A stretch of DNA of 64,000 nucleotides from Amblyomma americanum (GCF_052857255.1 NC_135505.1:28705999-28769998); one strand, 5' to 3'. Shown: positions 1-12,489, numbered from the stretch's first letter. Notes: generated from the sequence alone by a model not told the origin. Numbers and translations are program-made.

Positions 1-2090
1 CACAAAACTTGGTACGGGTGTACTGTCGGGTGAACCGGCAGTAAGTTTGCATGTTGAAACTGCGCTAAAGGACGAGGACAACAGAGCAAGAATTGCTACT
101 ATGTGCAGTGGTGCTCTTTTCCGTCGACTTTGTTCCTAACATACCTTTACCAGCTCTACAGGGCTCATTTTGCAGTCTGCTGTTTTAAGTGGTGTCAGGT
201 AAAGCCAATCGCTATTCTTCAACCAACAAACTGCTGTGCCATACAACGCATCCTTCTAATCATCTTCATAAGCTGCAAGATAACTGTACTTCTTTAGTCT
301 CGTATTCAAAATAACACAGAATAATTGCTTGTGTCATCATCAGAACTAAAACAATTAACCATACTTTCACATATACAGGCATTCCTCATTAGTTCAGTCC
401 TCGTTAATATGGAATCAAACAGTTAGCAGTGTTTCTGAAAAAAAAAACTTTTTTCAATGCACTTACGCTTTGCTAACATAGAAACTTGCTGATCATAGTG
501 GACAGAGTGAAAATGCGTACGGCCCATTGTCGCATGTGTTCTTGTCCCATTAATGTGCAGAGGGGAAAGACTTAAGACTTTGGATATGAGCAGATAAATC
601 GAACGCTGCCTGAATCATATACCTTTCTGGCACACTGGAATTGCCATCACAATGCTTGCCCCACTGTCTGCACAGACTGTTATGCTAACCCGTGGACTGC
701 CAGGCACACTGACTTCCAACCAGCTCACACACTTTCTGGTTACCAAAGAGCTTCTCTTTCTAGTGTAAAAATCACTGTCAGGGCTCGGCGACTCACACCT
801 TGGCTTGGATTCCTCATTGCACAAAATGAAATAACCTGCTTAAAATTAAAACAGCAGAATCGCTTGCTTATATTAAAACCTCACGTATGCCTACTCGCAG
901 CCCGCAATGCTAGGTTAGCACTTTTTATACTGAGTACACCGCAGAAGAAAAGAAAAATGCAACACTCCTGATTCAGGCATGCGCAGCGGGCAAGAACAGA
1001 ACTAAGCACCGGTGCAAAGCGGGGAATCTGCTAATGCAAGCAGCAACTGCCATATCATTCCATCCGAGGAGTCAGGGAATGGGTTCAAATTAAATGCGGT
1101 CTTTGCGTTGGTAGGTCAGCGGTTCCATTGATACTACAGGACTCTCAGAAACAGGGCAACGTCGGTATTGCAGAACCAACCACCATGCAACAATTCTTAG
1201 CACATTTCAAAGAACTGAAATAAGCCTTGTTATTTTAGCTTTGAATCTGTGCAGGAATGGTACTGTCGTGATCACAAAAATGTGAAAGGATAGATAAGTG
1301 GGCCAGAAAACCTAGCCGATCGCTGGGGAAGGTGCAAATATGCGTCTATATATCAGCAAATAAATTTTTGTTAGTGTAAAATGTAAGGAGGGTTAAGGAA
1401 ATCTGGGAAGCGTTCTACACTGTCGATACACAGCTGATTGTGCTCGCCATCGCCGTCACTCAGCAGACAAGTAATCATGTCCGTAGCAAGCAGTCACAGG
1501 CAAATGGAGGTAGCAGGGTGCATGTGTATCCATGAAATATCCTTCTCAAGGCTTAGAAATTGTGTTTTTAAACAAACTGGTGCCGCTGTCCCAGGGAGTG
1601 CTGCTGAATAACTACTTAACACCAGCAAAGCAGAGTTCACGAGCTGCTCTGCAACAATAGCATTGTGCACACATCCACTTTCGTACCGGTGATCTCCTGA
1701 TCGAAAGGGACCGTGAGCAAAATCACCAACAAACAGTGTCATGGATCATGAGGCGCTTCAAGGTCACCGAATTTTTCTGATTACAGTGGAAACCAAGATC
1801 CCACTTCAACTTCACATTGCCAAGAATTTGTCAAAGCAAAAAAAAACAAAAAAGCAATGGAAAATTTTTTTAATATATATACATTTTTTCATCAAGACTC
1901 GTTATGCCCAACTTGCTCTGTGGACAGTTTTTACCCCATAATTGCTGCCAGTTATTTTTTTTTTTTGCATAACAGAGTGGAATGCTCATTGAAAAGTAGA
2001 CTCGTGAGTTAAGACATATTAGAGATTCTACACTGTCAACTAGCCGGGATTTAAATGCGGCAATCATTCTTGTTCGCAATCGCGTAGTAC
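1..2090. other. AT-rich non-coding DNA, nothing recognised
   Basis: I see no protein family, tRNA or known repeat in this stretch. Short open frames occur on both strands (for example 615-824 on the minus strand), but none shows a recognisable motif. The sequence could be intron, UTR or old repeat. Confidence 0.5.
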
Positions 2091-2091
2091 C

Positions 2092-2607
2092 ATGTTGTCA
2101 CAACCTAAACCGAAATGGCTAGAGGAAGTGTTCAGTCACCCATTCATCGCGCAAATATTTATTGCAGACGAACATCTGCACAGCCGGCAGGAAATAAAAA
2201 GAAATGACGCCCCCGAAGATACATCTGCACTGCACACCCATGTTTTCACACAAGTCACACAGTGCCGCCGGCCACTCGTAACCCGAGCACCCATAATCAC
2301 AAAATGTATAGAATGGAGCACCAAGACGCAAAAGGATGGCAGCGTTGCTTTTGTCGCCGCGGAAAACAGTCCGACGGCCGTGCAGCCAAGATCGTGTCAC
2401 GTCGCACACACGGCAGTACTCGAGCACAGCGCCCGCACGAATCGCGATCAAAATGGTAATGGATACGTTGCCGATTATAATATATGTTACGTGCCTGTAG
2501 TGAATCCGTTGAACGGAAACTTTAGTGCGCCTATTTAGCACAATGTAAAAATTCTCAGTTAGTGCAAAAGTAAGCGGCAACGAGAGTACTTGCAGGCCAG
2601 CTTTCAA
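2092..2607. other. CpG-richer patch with overlapping open frames on both strands
   Basis: This roughly 0.5-kb patch has visibly more CpG than its surroundings. It is open on both strands: 148 codons on plus from an ATG at 2092 and 162 codons on minus from 2607 down to 2119. Neither product has a motif, signal peptide or domain I recognise. The minus-strand product has many cysteines. Possibilities are a CpG-rich promoter or first exon, an old retroelement piece, or chance. I do not claim a gene here. Confidence 0.2.
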
Positions 2608-2619
2608 ATGCTGCGATTG

Positions 2620-3635
2620 TGCAACTCGGCGTGTTATTAGCTTGCAATCCTTATCATTAGCTGAAAAGATGCATTATAATTCGGAGCATGTCCATTCAGT
2701 TCTCCTGTGTGGTTCTTTACACAAAAGGAATGCCATAATATACAGGAATGGGCTTCTCTTTACAGGCTTTTAGTATGAGGAGAAGCTTCAGCACAAGTCT
2801 GTCTACCATTTGCTAATCACTGTTAAAAATTGAACACTCATTTGTCAAGCTTTTTGTGTTTCTGCGTCTTTTTGCTCCTATAAATTTTGGTTGGAATATA
2901 AAGGGCGTCACGTCTGTTGCGTGCTACAATGCGTAATTAATGCCTGCTGAATTCTTTCACACATACTCGCATTTTGTGTGTGCTGCCTTTATTTTTCTGG
3001 GGTTTACTTGGTGCTTTAACAGGTTTTGGCAGTTGTCATGATAACAGTAGTATTTGTGTTGACAGACTGCAATTTTAGGGGAGCTGATTGCGTTAAATAT
3101 CCTAGTCTTCTCTATTCATAACTGAGGGGAATCAATGTTGTGACACATTCTTTCATTTCTTATGTCACTATGCTCTCTAATAACAAGTGTTCGCAGGTGG
3201 ATCATGGCTCGTCGCATGTGGCTCGTCTGCATCCACTTTGGAGCCTACAGCACGGATCTTGCCTCTTCGTAAAAGTAAACTTTGTGAGTTGTACGGAATG
3301 AAAAGGAGCGCGTGAATTCCGACAAAGTTTTATTTTATGGCTTGTTTCAGGACAGCATTTAAATAAGCTTTTGGATTTCAGTGCACATTGGATAATCATG
3401 CTGGTTTAAACGAATTGAATTTCAGCCATTACAGTATGTGAAAAATGTGGAACCCTTTGTAGGATTCGGGGATTCGCGTTCTTTTTGCTTCAAGTGCCGG
3501 CAAACGAATATGATACATTACATAACATATTTTACGTGCTCATTACTACCTAACAATAAAACAAACCACTCAGAATGTTTTTCTCTTTTGGTAATGGTTC
3601 CCGTGGTGTTCTGTGTGTATTTACAAACATGGGTA
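2620..3635. other. Unassigned AT-rich DNA
   Basis: No coding, RNA or repeat signal that I can support. It runs up to a short LINE 3'-tail fragment. Confidence 0.4.
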
Positions 3636-3639
3636 TTTA

Positions 3640-3735
3640 CTTGTTTATTTATATATTCATACTCAAAGGCCCCATTACAGGGTATTATTACATGAGGGGT
3701 AGACATGAAGTACATCAATAAGGGTTACAGTTGTT
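3640..3735 (-). mobile_element. CR1-like LINE 3'-UTR tail fragment
   Basis: On the minus strand this fragment reads as a CCCCTCATG block, then a GGGGCCTTTGAGTAT block, then an A/T-rich tail with AATAAA-type words. A related arrangement (AAGGCCC, GGGCATTAC, ATGAGGGG on plus) recurs at 43925-44045. The CR1-like copy that runs off the right end of the window also finishes with a CCCCTCC-type stretch. I infer a 5'-truncated LINE tail. The fragment is short and the clade label rests on that resemblance only. Confidence 0.4.
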
Positions 3736-3739
3736 CAGT

Positions 3740-4480
3740 TTTATGTGGCCCGCACTGGTGGGGAAATAAATTTGGAAAAATTGTTGACCGTTTCAGCCTT
3801 TTCCATCAGTAAACTGCCTCGAGGCAATCTTCAAATATATTACAAGTGTTCTTATAGGTAGATAAAACATAGGCATCGCATTTGAGGTCTTTTTAAAGAA
3901 ACGAAGTAATTGGTGCAAATGTGTTCACCATTCTACAAAACGTGTGGTCAAAACGGCTTGAAAATGATGTCATTGGATTTTCAGAACCATTCTGAATGCA
4001 CTTTTACCATTCGTATGCATATCAGGCCAAGCTGGTGTCAAGGGGACCGCTTCACTCTTTCCTGCGGCCTTTACAATCGCCGCAGAAGCAATGGGAGTTT
4101 TTCTCCAGGAGTTACTCCGTCTGCTGTTGCTAGAGGCGTGAAGACCCGACCGCTTGCTCCCTGCCTGTATCTGCGGTGGTATGTGGCATTCACCTGGTTC
4201 GTGCTGTCGACCACTGGTTCATGGTGAGTGCAACACCGAAATTAAAAAAAAAACAGAATGCTGAGCCTGCGCGTCTTCAGTGCAGCCCACATGTGCACAG
4301 ATTCATCACAAAATGTGCTCGGTGAAAATATTTAAAAGCAGGAATCACTCATTCCTCATCCAGAAGGAAGTACTCTGATGATTTTCTTGCACATGTCATG
4401 GACCATGATTAAATGATGCTTAATGCTAAGGGGAAGAGAAGGAAAACTCACAAAGTGAGTTTTGAGCTCACCTCATAAAA
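3740..4480. other. Unassigned DNA
   Basis: Nothing recognised. There is a modest CpG-richer stretch at about 4030-4230 without a supportable gene. Confidence 0.4.
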
Positions 4481-4485
4481 ATGTA

Positions 4486-4615
4486 CCATCGGGGGCAAAA
4501 GTGTCCGCAACGTGCGAGTGGTAAATCCTGTACCGCCATTATTGGCTGCTGGCTTGAGACGATACTTGTAGAGCGTAGTCAGACTCGCATATACTAACAT
4601 TTGACTGTCAGATAA
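4486..4615 (+). mobile_element. Truncated mariner-type MITE
   Basis: After TA (4484-4485) the sequence reads CCATCGGGGGCAAAAGTGTC, nearly the same as the terminal repeat of the complete copy at 4634. The interior (GGCTGCTGG then CTTGTAGAG) resembles the reverse complement of the interior of that neighbour. No matching right terminus is visible, so this is probably a truncated or internally rearranged second copy lying immediately upstream. Confidence 0.45.
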
Positions 4616-4633
4616 ATATTGTGGGGCAATGTA

Positions 4634-4842
4634 CAGTCGGGGGCAAAAGTCTCTGGACCACGCGTTCCTCAAACGAAGCCGATAGCTCTACTATTAGCTG
4701 GTGGCTGCACACCATACTTAATGATACGAAAGAACAAAATTCCGACTTTCACCTCCACAAGTGTGGTCTCCAGCCGCCGGCTAAAAGCAGTTACCGGCTT
4801 CGTTTGAGGAACATGTGGTCCCGAGACTTTTGTCCCAGACTG
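4634..4842. mobile_element. Mariner/Tc1-type MITE, 209 bp, TA target duplication
   Basis: The left end CAGTCGGGGGCAAAAGTC and the right end (reverse complement CAGTCTGGGACAAAAGTC) start terminal inverted repeats of about 50 bp. These continue through matching GGGACCAC-like and TTCCTCAAACGAAGCC blocks. The element is bounded by TA at 4632-4633 and 4843-4844, the target duplication of Tc1/mariner elements. There is no room for a transposase, so it is a non-autonomous MITE. Open frames across it are spurious. Confidence 0.75.
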
Positions 4843-4844
4843 TA

Positions 4845-7800
4845 TATAATACTTAATTACGCTATCACTTTTCACGGGTCCTGAATTATTTTACCCCCCA
4901 TATACCTCCCAACTTCCTTAAATGAGGGACTTGTATCAGTACCTCGAAAGAATACTAATGACTAATGTGTTAGCAAGTATCAGGAAAAACTCTAATGTTG
5001 ATGTTATTATTGCTGCCACCGAACTGCTAGATGTTTGAGGACATGAGTTTTCCCAATGAGCAGTTTTCGGGTTAAGCGCAAGTTTGCTTGTAGGCATTCT
5101 TGTCTGCCTAACATCACCAGAAAGCAACAGTACAAGTTGTGTGTGCTGGCACAGATAATGACGCGTACTGAGTATTGCAATTTCAGAAATGATGTCCGAT
5201 GAATTGTTTAAGGAATAATAAAGAGCGCCCTCTTTTGCTGTCGACGTATACATTTAACTTGCAGCATACCCTGAAGAAGCTACCAATAAAATATTTCATT
5301 TAAACATTTTTTTTAAAAGAAGGGTTGAGATTATGGCCAGCCGTGCGTGCGGTTGAATGTTCACTGCCCTCAATTTTTTTTAAATTCAGGAACTTATTAA
5401 CATGTCAGCATCACAATCGTTAATTTTCAGCTCCTTACATCTTAAGTTAAGCCAAGTAGCATAAAACATTGCAGAGTGCTTTAATTTACCGACGCTAGGT
5501 TGAGAAGAATAATCTTTTTGGGTGTATCTTCGTTTCCTTAATGATATGAGGAAAGTTCATGTTCTTGGGAGGTTTATCAAAAGCAATGAGGAGGCTGTAC
5601 AAATGCAGGAGAATACACTGTGTCACACTGGCTGTCATTGTCTCTGAGATAAGTCTGTTTGCTAGCAAAGGCTGATTTTATTCAAAGCCCAGTTCCGAAC
5701 TTTGACTTGCTGGCAGTTAGCTCGTGCTGGCAGTTATTTTCAACAACTAATTTATGCATTATCATCTGGGGGAATAGACAGTCATGAGACACCGGCAAAC
5801 TTCAAAACGCCTTTCCAAGAGGAGCAGATCTATGCCTCTTGGACGTTAAGTGTGTGCAACGTGCTGTCATCACACCGTGCTCCTGTGGCCAGTCTTGGGG
5901 TTTTTCAGTGCCCATTCCATTCACGAATTATATGATGCACTTTGCTTGGGTGCAGCATGAATTCTTGCTAATGCCACTGTTTTGCAAAGCTAAAGCAGCT
6001 GTGCTTGAAATTTCAAAAGCTATATTAATGCTGCAGAATTCTTTACACTTTGAAAATTGCCATGCTAATGCTCCACATGGCGCATCATTCTGCACACTGA
6101 TGCAGACCTGTCAGAAGATGAACTAAAAATGCTGAGAGTCTTGACTTTTTGTGAAATGTAAAGTGTAGAACGGTTGACATTTGTGCCTGAAGAATACATG
6201 CTATCATGCACAGTTGGACTGAAGGCAAGCATGCACAAACATTAATTCGTTTCAGATTTCTCACATGGCAAAAAAAAGGAAAGGGGTCTGATTCACAGTA
6301 TTTGCATACAGTGCAAAGGATGAAACATACGGGCCTGATGGTTACCAATGACGTGGACCAAACTGGGAGCGAACGCACCTTCTCCTCCCGCATGAATGGC
6401 GGATGCAGCGGTGGGGCAGTGGCGACCCCACCGCGATGTGGCAAGAGGCAGAAACAGACCCCTTTGCACAGGCCGTAAGAAATAGAGCACACGTTCCCCT
6501 CGAGACCGGCCATGGTGAGACATGCGTGCAGCTTGCACCTTATAAACGGTTAAAGACAGTCTGCAGGCTACCTGGCGTAGCGAGAGCAGTCAGTGTGTTG
6601 AATGTGATGAAAAGCAAAAAAAAAAGCTGCAGTTTTTGTATGGGTCAACCCAAGAGGAAAACCTCGTGTGCTGGATGTACTTCAGCTTTGGTATATATTA
6701 TTCTGAGCAATGCTGGAAGATGTGAGCAGAACGATGACGCACATGCTATGTTGAACTGGTAACTAAATTTTATTCATGAAGCATTTGTATATGTTCAATG
6801 CAGATAAAACAGTGAACAATCAGTCCTATCACGTTCCATCGTTACCCTCATCTTCCCTCTTCCAAAAATGCCTGTTCTGCTAGTAGTGATAGGGAGGTGC
6901 TACTTATGCATGTGTTTTTATAATCAAACATTGTTTTACGCTCAATAATTTCCTGTGCTTTTTCATCTTGGTTTCAGTCAACTATCACTGTATTGCATAT
7001 AATCTTTGATTATAAAGAGACATGCGTGAGCAGTGCATTGCTATCGCTTCTAGTGAAACAAAGGGTATTTCTGGAAGGGGAAAGATGAGAATAATGATGA
7101 AGCATGTGACGGGACTGATTGTTGGCTCTTTTTTCTGCACTGTGTATATTGTAATGCTTAATGAATAAAATTCTGTTAATTCAGTGCAATGTGTGTAGTG
7201 CTTCTCACCCTTCTGTCTGTCTCTTCGAGCGCTGTTTCGGAAAATGCTGAACCAACCGCCCCAAAACCATTTTGCATGTGGTATAGTATCTATAGTTTTC
7301 TTGATTTGCGTTGAATGCTTCTGATTTTTATGATGATGTTCTTTTCTCATTTTCTTACTGCAGAGAGCAAGAATATCACTGCCTGCTTGTTGCACAGCTG
7401 TGCCGTGTCATAGGGTCTGACTGCTTTACCTGCACATCCAGGTGTGGCCACACTAATACCATAACTGTTTCATTTCAGCCAGTAAAACTTTCTCGTGTCA
7501 TTCAAAGAGCACCTAAAGTTTTTAATGACGCTTTTGGTTGTTAATGCAGTTGGAGGAGAAAATACCTGTGGTGCATGATCATTTATGCATTATTGTGTTG
7601 TAGATCAGCTGCCTTTCCTTATCCCTTCACTGTGATGTATTCACAGAAAAGTATGCTGAAGACTTCATACATCATTCAGTGGGAAAGGTGCTGCCTATAA
7701 CACAACTGATAAGTGTGCTCACATAAGTATCATGATGTATCTAGTGGATTGGATGAGATATCTGGGTACACAACACAAAAATAGCAATTTCAGCAGACAC

Positions 7801-7890
7801 CGGTTGATGAGACGTCGGTGCATGTTTTTTGTGCAGCTGACATGTGACAAGACTGAATAACTTTGTGATGGTGTATTTTGGTTTATAAAC
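4845..7890. other. Unassigned DNA
   Basis: About 3 kb without a gene I can defend. There is an AATAAA word at about 7164 and a small CpG-richer stretch at 6360-6560. An open frame of about 142 codons on the minus strand (6085-6513) lacks any motif and has low-complexity hydrophobic composition. Confidence 0.4.
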
Positions 7891-7894
7891 TTTA

Positions 7895-8035
7895 AATTGG
7901 GTCATTCCAAGCCATCTGACCCAGATTTTGTTCGAGCACCTTCGATTTCCTTTAAAAAATGCATGTAGTTTATTCTATTACTAGAAGAATCATTATCCCG
8001 GCTGGTTTTTGCCAAAAAAAATTGTGCTGTGGCCC
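7895..8035. repeat. Possible outer end of foldback 1 (GGGTCATTCC start)
   Basis: Starts near TTGGGTCATTCC and continues with a GACCCAGATTTTG block. A loosely matching reverse-complement stretch lies at about 11060-11205. If that match is real, the 8.8-10.3 kb foldback is the core of a 3.3-kb inverted structure. The similarity at this outer level is weak. Confidence 0.25.
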
Positions 8036-8037
8036 CA

Positions 8038-8520
8038 TCTTAAAGGGGCACTAAAGGGAAGTACTAAGTCAGGCTAGACTGGTAAGGTAGGATCACATGA
8101 AAGCACTTATGTCATTTTAACCAGAAAACAACACTTATATATATACGTGTAAGAAAAGCGAGAAACGCGTGGTAACGCCCATTGTAGATTTGAGCCGTGA
8201 TAGCGAGTGGCGTACTCGTAAGCTTTCTGGAGGAAGGCTATATTGGCATATGGGGCCATTACCGTCGAAATGCGAAGGCAGCATGGCGAGCATAGCCGAC
8301 AGTGCGAAGGGTCTCGTAGTTAAAACAGCGCAAAAGTGATAACTGAAAGAAAGGTTAGCTGCAAACATCAGCGCTGAAGTTTTCGCTGGGCATTCTGTGC
8401 ACTCTGGCTGTGTACAGCCATTGTACACAGCAAGATCAGAACCGCAAAGCTCAGAACTACATTCATGGTGCGTATGCTTGCTATGCGGCTGGTGAAGCAC
8501 CTTCTTTCTCAATTCAACCA
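8038..8520 (+). mobile_element. MITE-like insertion, one terminus visible
   Basis: It begins TTAAAGGGGCACTAAAGG, closely matching the terminal repeat of the 604-bp MITE at 11600-12203. I could not find the opposite terminus downstream, so the right boundary is a guess based on the end of a more CpG-rich stretch. The 128-codon minus-strand open frame here has no recognisable domain and is not called. Confidence 0.35.
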
Positions 8521-8829
8521 TCGTATCAGCTACTTTGGGCTGGCAGCAGGCATTATGAAATTGCGAAGTGTTTTTTTATTTTTAGTATGTGCTCGCGCAG
8601 ACATGCACTCATGCACATCATAAACATGTGAAGCACTATGCAGGTGCATGATCTTATATGTTTTCTGCACAGTGGAAAGGTGAATGCGCTAAAGATATCT
8701 GAAGTACCGCATGCATGCACTATCACTTTTCATTTGGCTTAATAAAAAACGCATGACTATCAATTTTTTAAGAGTAGACATTATGTGTTCACTTACAAAA
8801 GTTTGAAATTAATTTGTTTCATGTTTCGT

Positions 8830-10310
8830 TATTTTTAAACTGAAAAAGGTGGAAAGCTATCCGTTTTTGGAATTATATACCATATTTTATGGTCTCACAG
8901 AAGTTGTATGAATGGCAAAGCAGCCTATAAAATGTTTCAGCGATGAGTAAACCAAAGCCGTGCCAGAAAATTTTCTAAATTGGAAAAAAGTTGCTTTCTG
9001 CGGCATATTCAGCTGTCAGTTGCATAGTGATGTGGTCCTGGTAAGCATAAGAAAGGTAGTAAGCTGCACAATACCATTCAGTCGCATTTATAATCGCAAG
9101 TTTGATTCGAGTAATTTTTGTTCTAAAAAGCATCATTTTGCAAGTTCAGCATCAATGCCCTACTGTGGTATTGCTCCCTGCCTGCTCCTCATTACAGTGC
9201 ATGCTGGAGCCAGCTGCAAGTGTAGGTTTAAGCACTGCTGCAGGTGGTGTGCTGGGCTTGAATGCTTTCAGCTTCTGGAGTACAGAGGTCTACTCAAGGG
9301 CACGGTTACAAAAAATAAAAATTAAATGGCCACTTAGAAGAAGCATCAAGTCAACCCTCGTGGTAACTGGAGATGCGGACCAAAGACCACTGCAGCCACG
9401 CTCCTCATTGCGCAGATGCAAGAAGCACTATGAAATGATGGTGCTGTCTTCTGCTTCCTTGAAGTCATTCAAGATAAAGAAATTGAACTCACTAAGTGGT
9501 TTAAAAGAGCACCTTGGAAAGAACAGTAGTGTTTCGTCACATCGTCTTCATGTGCAGGCTCTTTCCCACTTAAGGGAAAACTGGGAGTGGATGGCTGCTG
9601 TGCTTCGCAAAGCACAGCTGCCGACAGCTGGGGAGAATTGATGGCAAAGGTACATGCACAATAAATATGCGCCCGTTCTAGCCGGCTCTTGGCAGCAGCG
9701 GTTCTCAAAGCGTGGCGGTGTCTCACTCCCAGTTTCTCTGTACGTGTGAAACAGCCAGTTGTGCTTCAACTGTGCATGTTAGAATTACATTGTAATCAGT
9801 GACCCAATTGTTTCAAGTGTTAAAACATGGATGAACATGCCACCAGGCCTTTCAACCCACAAAACATAGGAACATCCATTTGGAGCACCTTGCAGCACTG
9901 CTTTTATTTGGTTTGCAACCGGCTCTAGTGAGCATTGCAATGAAGAGCAGGCACAGAGCAACGTTGAGGTTTGGCATCGGTGCTCAGCTTTCAACACTGT
10001 TTTCTCGCCTAATACAAAAATTACTGCAATCACTCTCCAGAATAAATTGCATTCAATGGTAATGTGCAGCTTACTACCTTTCATATTTTTACTAGTATCA
10101 CCTCACAATGAATTCACAGCTTAATATGGCACAAAAAGCTACTTTACTTAAATTAAGAAATTTTTTTTCTCACTGCTTACTGTTTCTAATCGCTGAAACA
10201 CTTTTTTGGCTTCTTTGTCTGCCAGGAAACTTAGAAAGTAGTTGTAATGATTACTGTGAGAACATAAAATAAATCAAAAATTGAAAAATCGCAGTTTTGT
10301 ACCTTTTTTC
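8830..10310. repeat. Giant diverged inverted duplication (foldback 1)
   Basis: The left arm (8830-9280 plus pieces to 9640) matches the reverse complement of the right arm (9670-10310). Clear anchors: AGGTAGTAAGCTGCACA at 9054 versus 10063-10079 reversed; a TGTTTCAGCGAT block at 8933 versus about 10190; a GGTCTCACAG block at about 8891 versus GTTCTCACAG near 10255; CCTGCCTGCTCCTCATT at 9178 versus a close match near 9955; and CTGGGAGTG at 9581 versus 9726. By eye the arms are roughly two-thirds identical, with substitutions and indels, so the duplication is old and not a fold-back sequencing artefact. The translated arms look alike only because the DNA is alike. No transposase or terminal motif is evident. 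Confidence 0.65.
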
Positions 10311-10319
10311 GAGTTTATT

Positions 10320-11590
10320 ATTTATTTATTGTTACACGAGTTTTGAAACTTGAGACGGCGGCTTTGGCATGGAAATTGTTTTTCGTAAAAACAAGCTGGG
10401 ATAAGATTTGCCTTAGTAATGTAATAAACTGTGATGGTTTTAAGGAATTCGATGATGGTTGAACACTTAAGTCTGACAGTTGGCAAACAATGACAAATGT
10501 GCATATCCACCTTATGTAATCACAACCTTAGCTAAAATGCAAGAGGAGTGACAGAATTAAAAATATTTACCTTGACCTTTAATAACTATATGGGTGGAGG
10601 GGGTGCTGAAGAAAACACTAGCTCGACATATTTTGCCACCACTTTTTTGGAGGCTAAGAAATTTTGTGTACTATTTTTGGTAGTGCCACATACTTGATCT
10701 AGTTATGTGTTCAGCCTCTTTCACGTTGTTGGGAACTTTCTACCACTGCTTCAGCTCTGTTTTTGCCACTGCCTGCAAAGGCGGTAAGGGAAGCCTGCTT
10801 TTTGAAGGCTCTCGACTTGTTTTTTACTCGGCTCTGTCTGAAGTTGTTAGGTGCTGACGACAGCAGAATTACAGGAGGAAGGTTCTTTACCCCTGCAACA
10901 GGTTAAGGATGCGGAAAATAAATATGCGCTCTTTCTGTCGCTATTCTAGGCGCGTCAGTGTAACACGTCGCATTCAAGTGACTAGCTTGAATCTAAACCG
11001 CTGAGACACTCGTCTTGTGGAATTTCCAAAGTGGTGCATAGTGAATGGGAAAAAATGATAAGATTTCAAAGCCTGTGGCTGTGCAAGATTGACGTTTTGA
11101 TTTTTGGTCGGGTGTAACAACTTTCGTGAAATTTTTATATAGTTAGGTAAAATTCAAAAACAAAGTGGCAAATGCCCCTCAAATGATTGCACCCAGCCAA
11201 TGGCGAGGACTTATTTTATTCTCAAAATGGGGTTAATCCCCTCAGTCCTGCTAGGGTGGCGTCGTAGGGGGAGCCAGACGAAAGCAAATTAACCATGGCG
11301 TAAGGAAAATCGTTCGACGTCATCGGCTGGAGGGCCTCCTTTGAATGGTATCTGCTGCTTCTCTCTTGGTATGTATCCGAGTATAGCAACATTCACAAAA
11401 GAGCTAGCAATTGCCTTATGTGATGTCCAGATTTTAACAATGGTGAGATATGTAAATGATCTTTTACTGGTTTTATGGTTTGTTAAATTAAATGATGCCA
11501 ACTTTGCTTGATTGTTCCTGAAGTCTCAGTATTCACGTTCACTGTGGTTTGGAAGTGCAGCAAGGAAAGTGTCTGAAATGTTCAGATGCA
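10320..11590. other. Unassigned AT-rich DNA, possible outer foldback arm
   Basis: No genes recognised. The part around 11040-11205 may pair weakly with 7895-8035 as the outer arm of foldback 1. The rest shows nothing I can name. Confidence 0.3.
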
Positions 11591-11599
11591 ATGCAGTAC

Positions 11600-12203
11600 T
11601 TTAAAGGTGTAGTAAAGAGGATTCTGAGCTCGTATTTTTACCATGAAAACTCTATCTACATGCTCCGAGCATTCTTGGAAACTTCGAATTATTGTCTTGT
11701 GCAGCCAATTTCTCTGTTAAATTGGATTAGATGTCCTAGCTCCCACCATTTTTTTTAACTGCCCCCTGAGAGTAGGAGGAGTAAACTAGCGCGGGGAGTG
11801 CCTTCAGCCAGTCACAGGCGGCTCTTGCTTTTGCTTTGCTTTCAGGTTTCTACGAATAGTTTCAGTTGCAGACAGCATAGCTGCCAATTAGGCCCACAGA
11901 AATAAAAATCTCCGTGGACTGTTTGTTTTCACAAATCATTCCCCGTATTACTACGTGTCACACCGCCGATGACAAGTGGCAAGCCACCATGTGACTGACT
12001 GTAAGGCACTCCTCAAATTGGTTGATTCCTACTCTTGGTCAATTAAAGAAACAAAAAAGGTGGGAAACGGGACGTTTCATCCGATGTAATATGAAAATCA
12101 GCTCCACAGGACAATTCGAAGTCTCTAAGAAAGCTTGCAGCGTGTAGATCGAGTTCCCATCATAAAAAGGTGAGCTCAGAATCCTCTTTAGTGCTCCTTT
12201 AAA
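11600..12203. mobile_element. 604-bp MITE with about 100-bp terminal inverted repeats
   Basis: Both ends begin TTTAAAGG followed by an (A/G)CACTAAAGAGG-like word, then GATTCTGAGCTC. The inverted match continues through ACTCTATCTACATGCT versus ACTCGATCTACACGCT and ACTTCGAATT. The inverted repeats are therefore at least 100 bp with modest divergence. The interior lacks coding capacity, so this is a non-autonomous DNA element. The exact target duplication is ambiguous because the flanking TTTAAA is itself palindromic, so I do not assign a superfamily. Confidence 0.7.
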
Positions 12204-12489
12204 CAGAACCATATGTTGAGCTCATATTTCTAGAATATTGAAAGAAGTCATGGCGATTTATTTTTCGCAGTCTTATCTGGTTAAACGACCGTGTCGTAAG
12301 CTCATACCCTCTAAATGCAGAGCTGAGTAAAATACAAGTCGAGACAGAAAACAGGATTCTTCCCTTTACCACTTTTGGGAGCAGTGGTAGAAACAGTGTA
12401 AAAGCAGTTTTACAGTGTGACCAACAGTGTGACAAAAACTGAACAGAGAACTGGATCAAAGTGCATACTGCAACCATAATTACGCAAAT

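Noticed and set aside
6085..6513. 142-codon minus frame as a gene
   Set aside because: No motif, hydrophobic low-information composition, and competing open frames on the other strand.
9102..9641. 179-codon plus-strand frame as a gene, supported by a similar minus-strand product at 9785-10084
   Set aside because: The resemblance between the products follows from the inverted DNA duplication, and there is no known motif.
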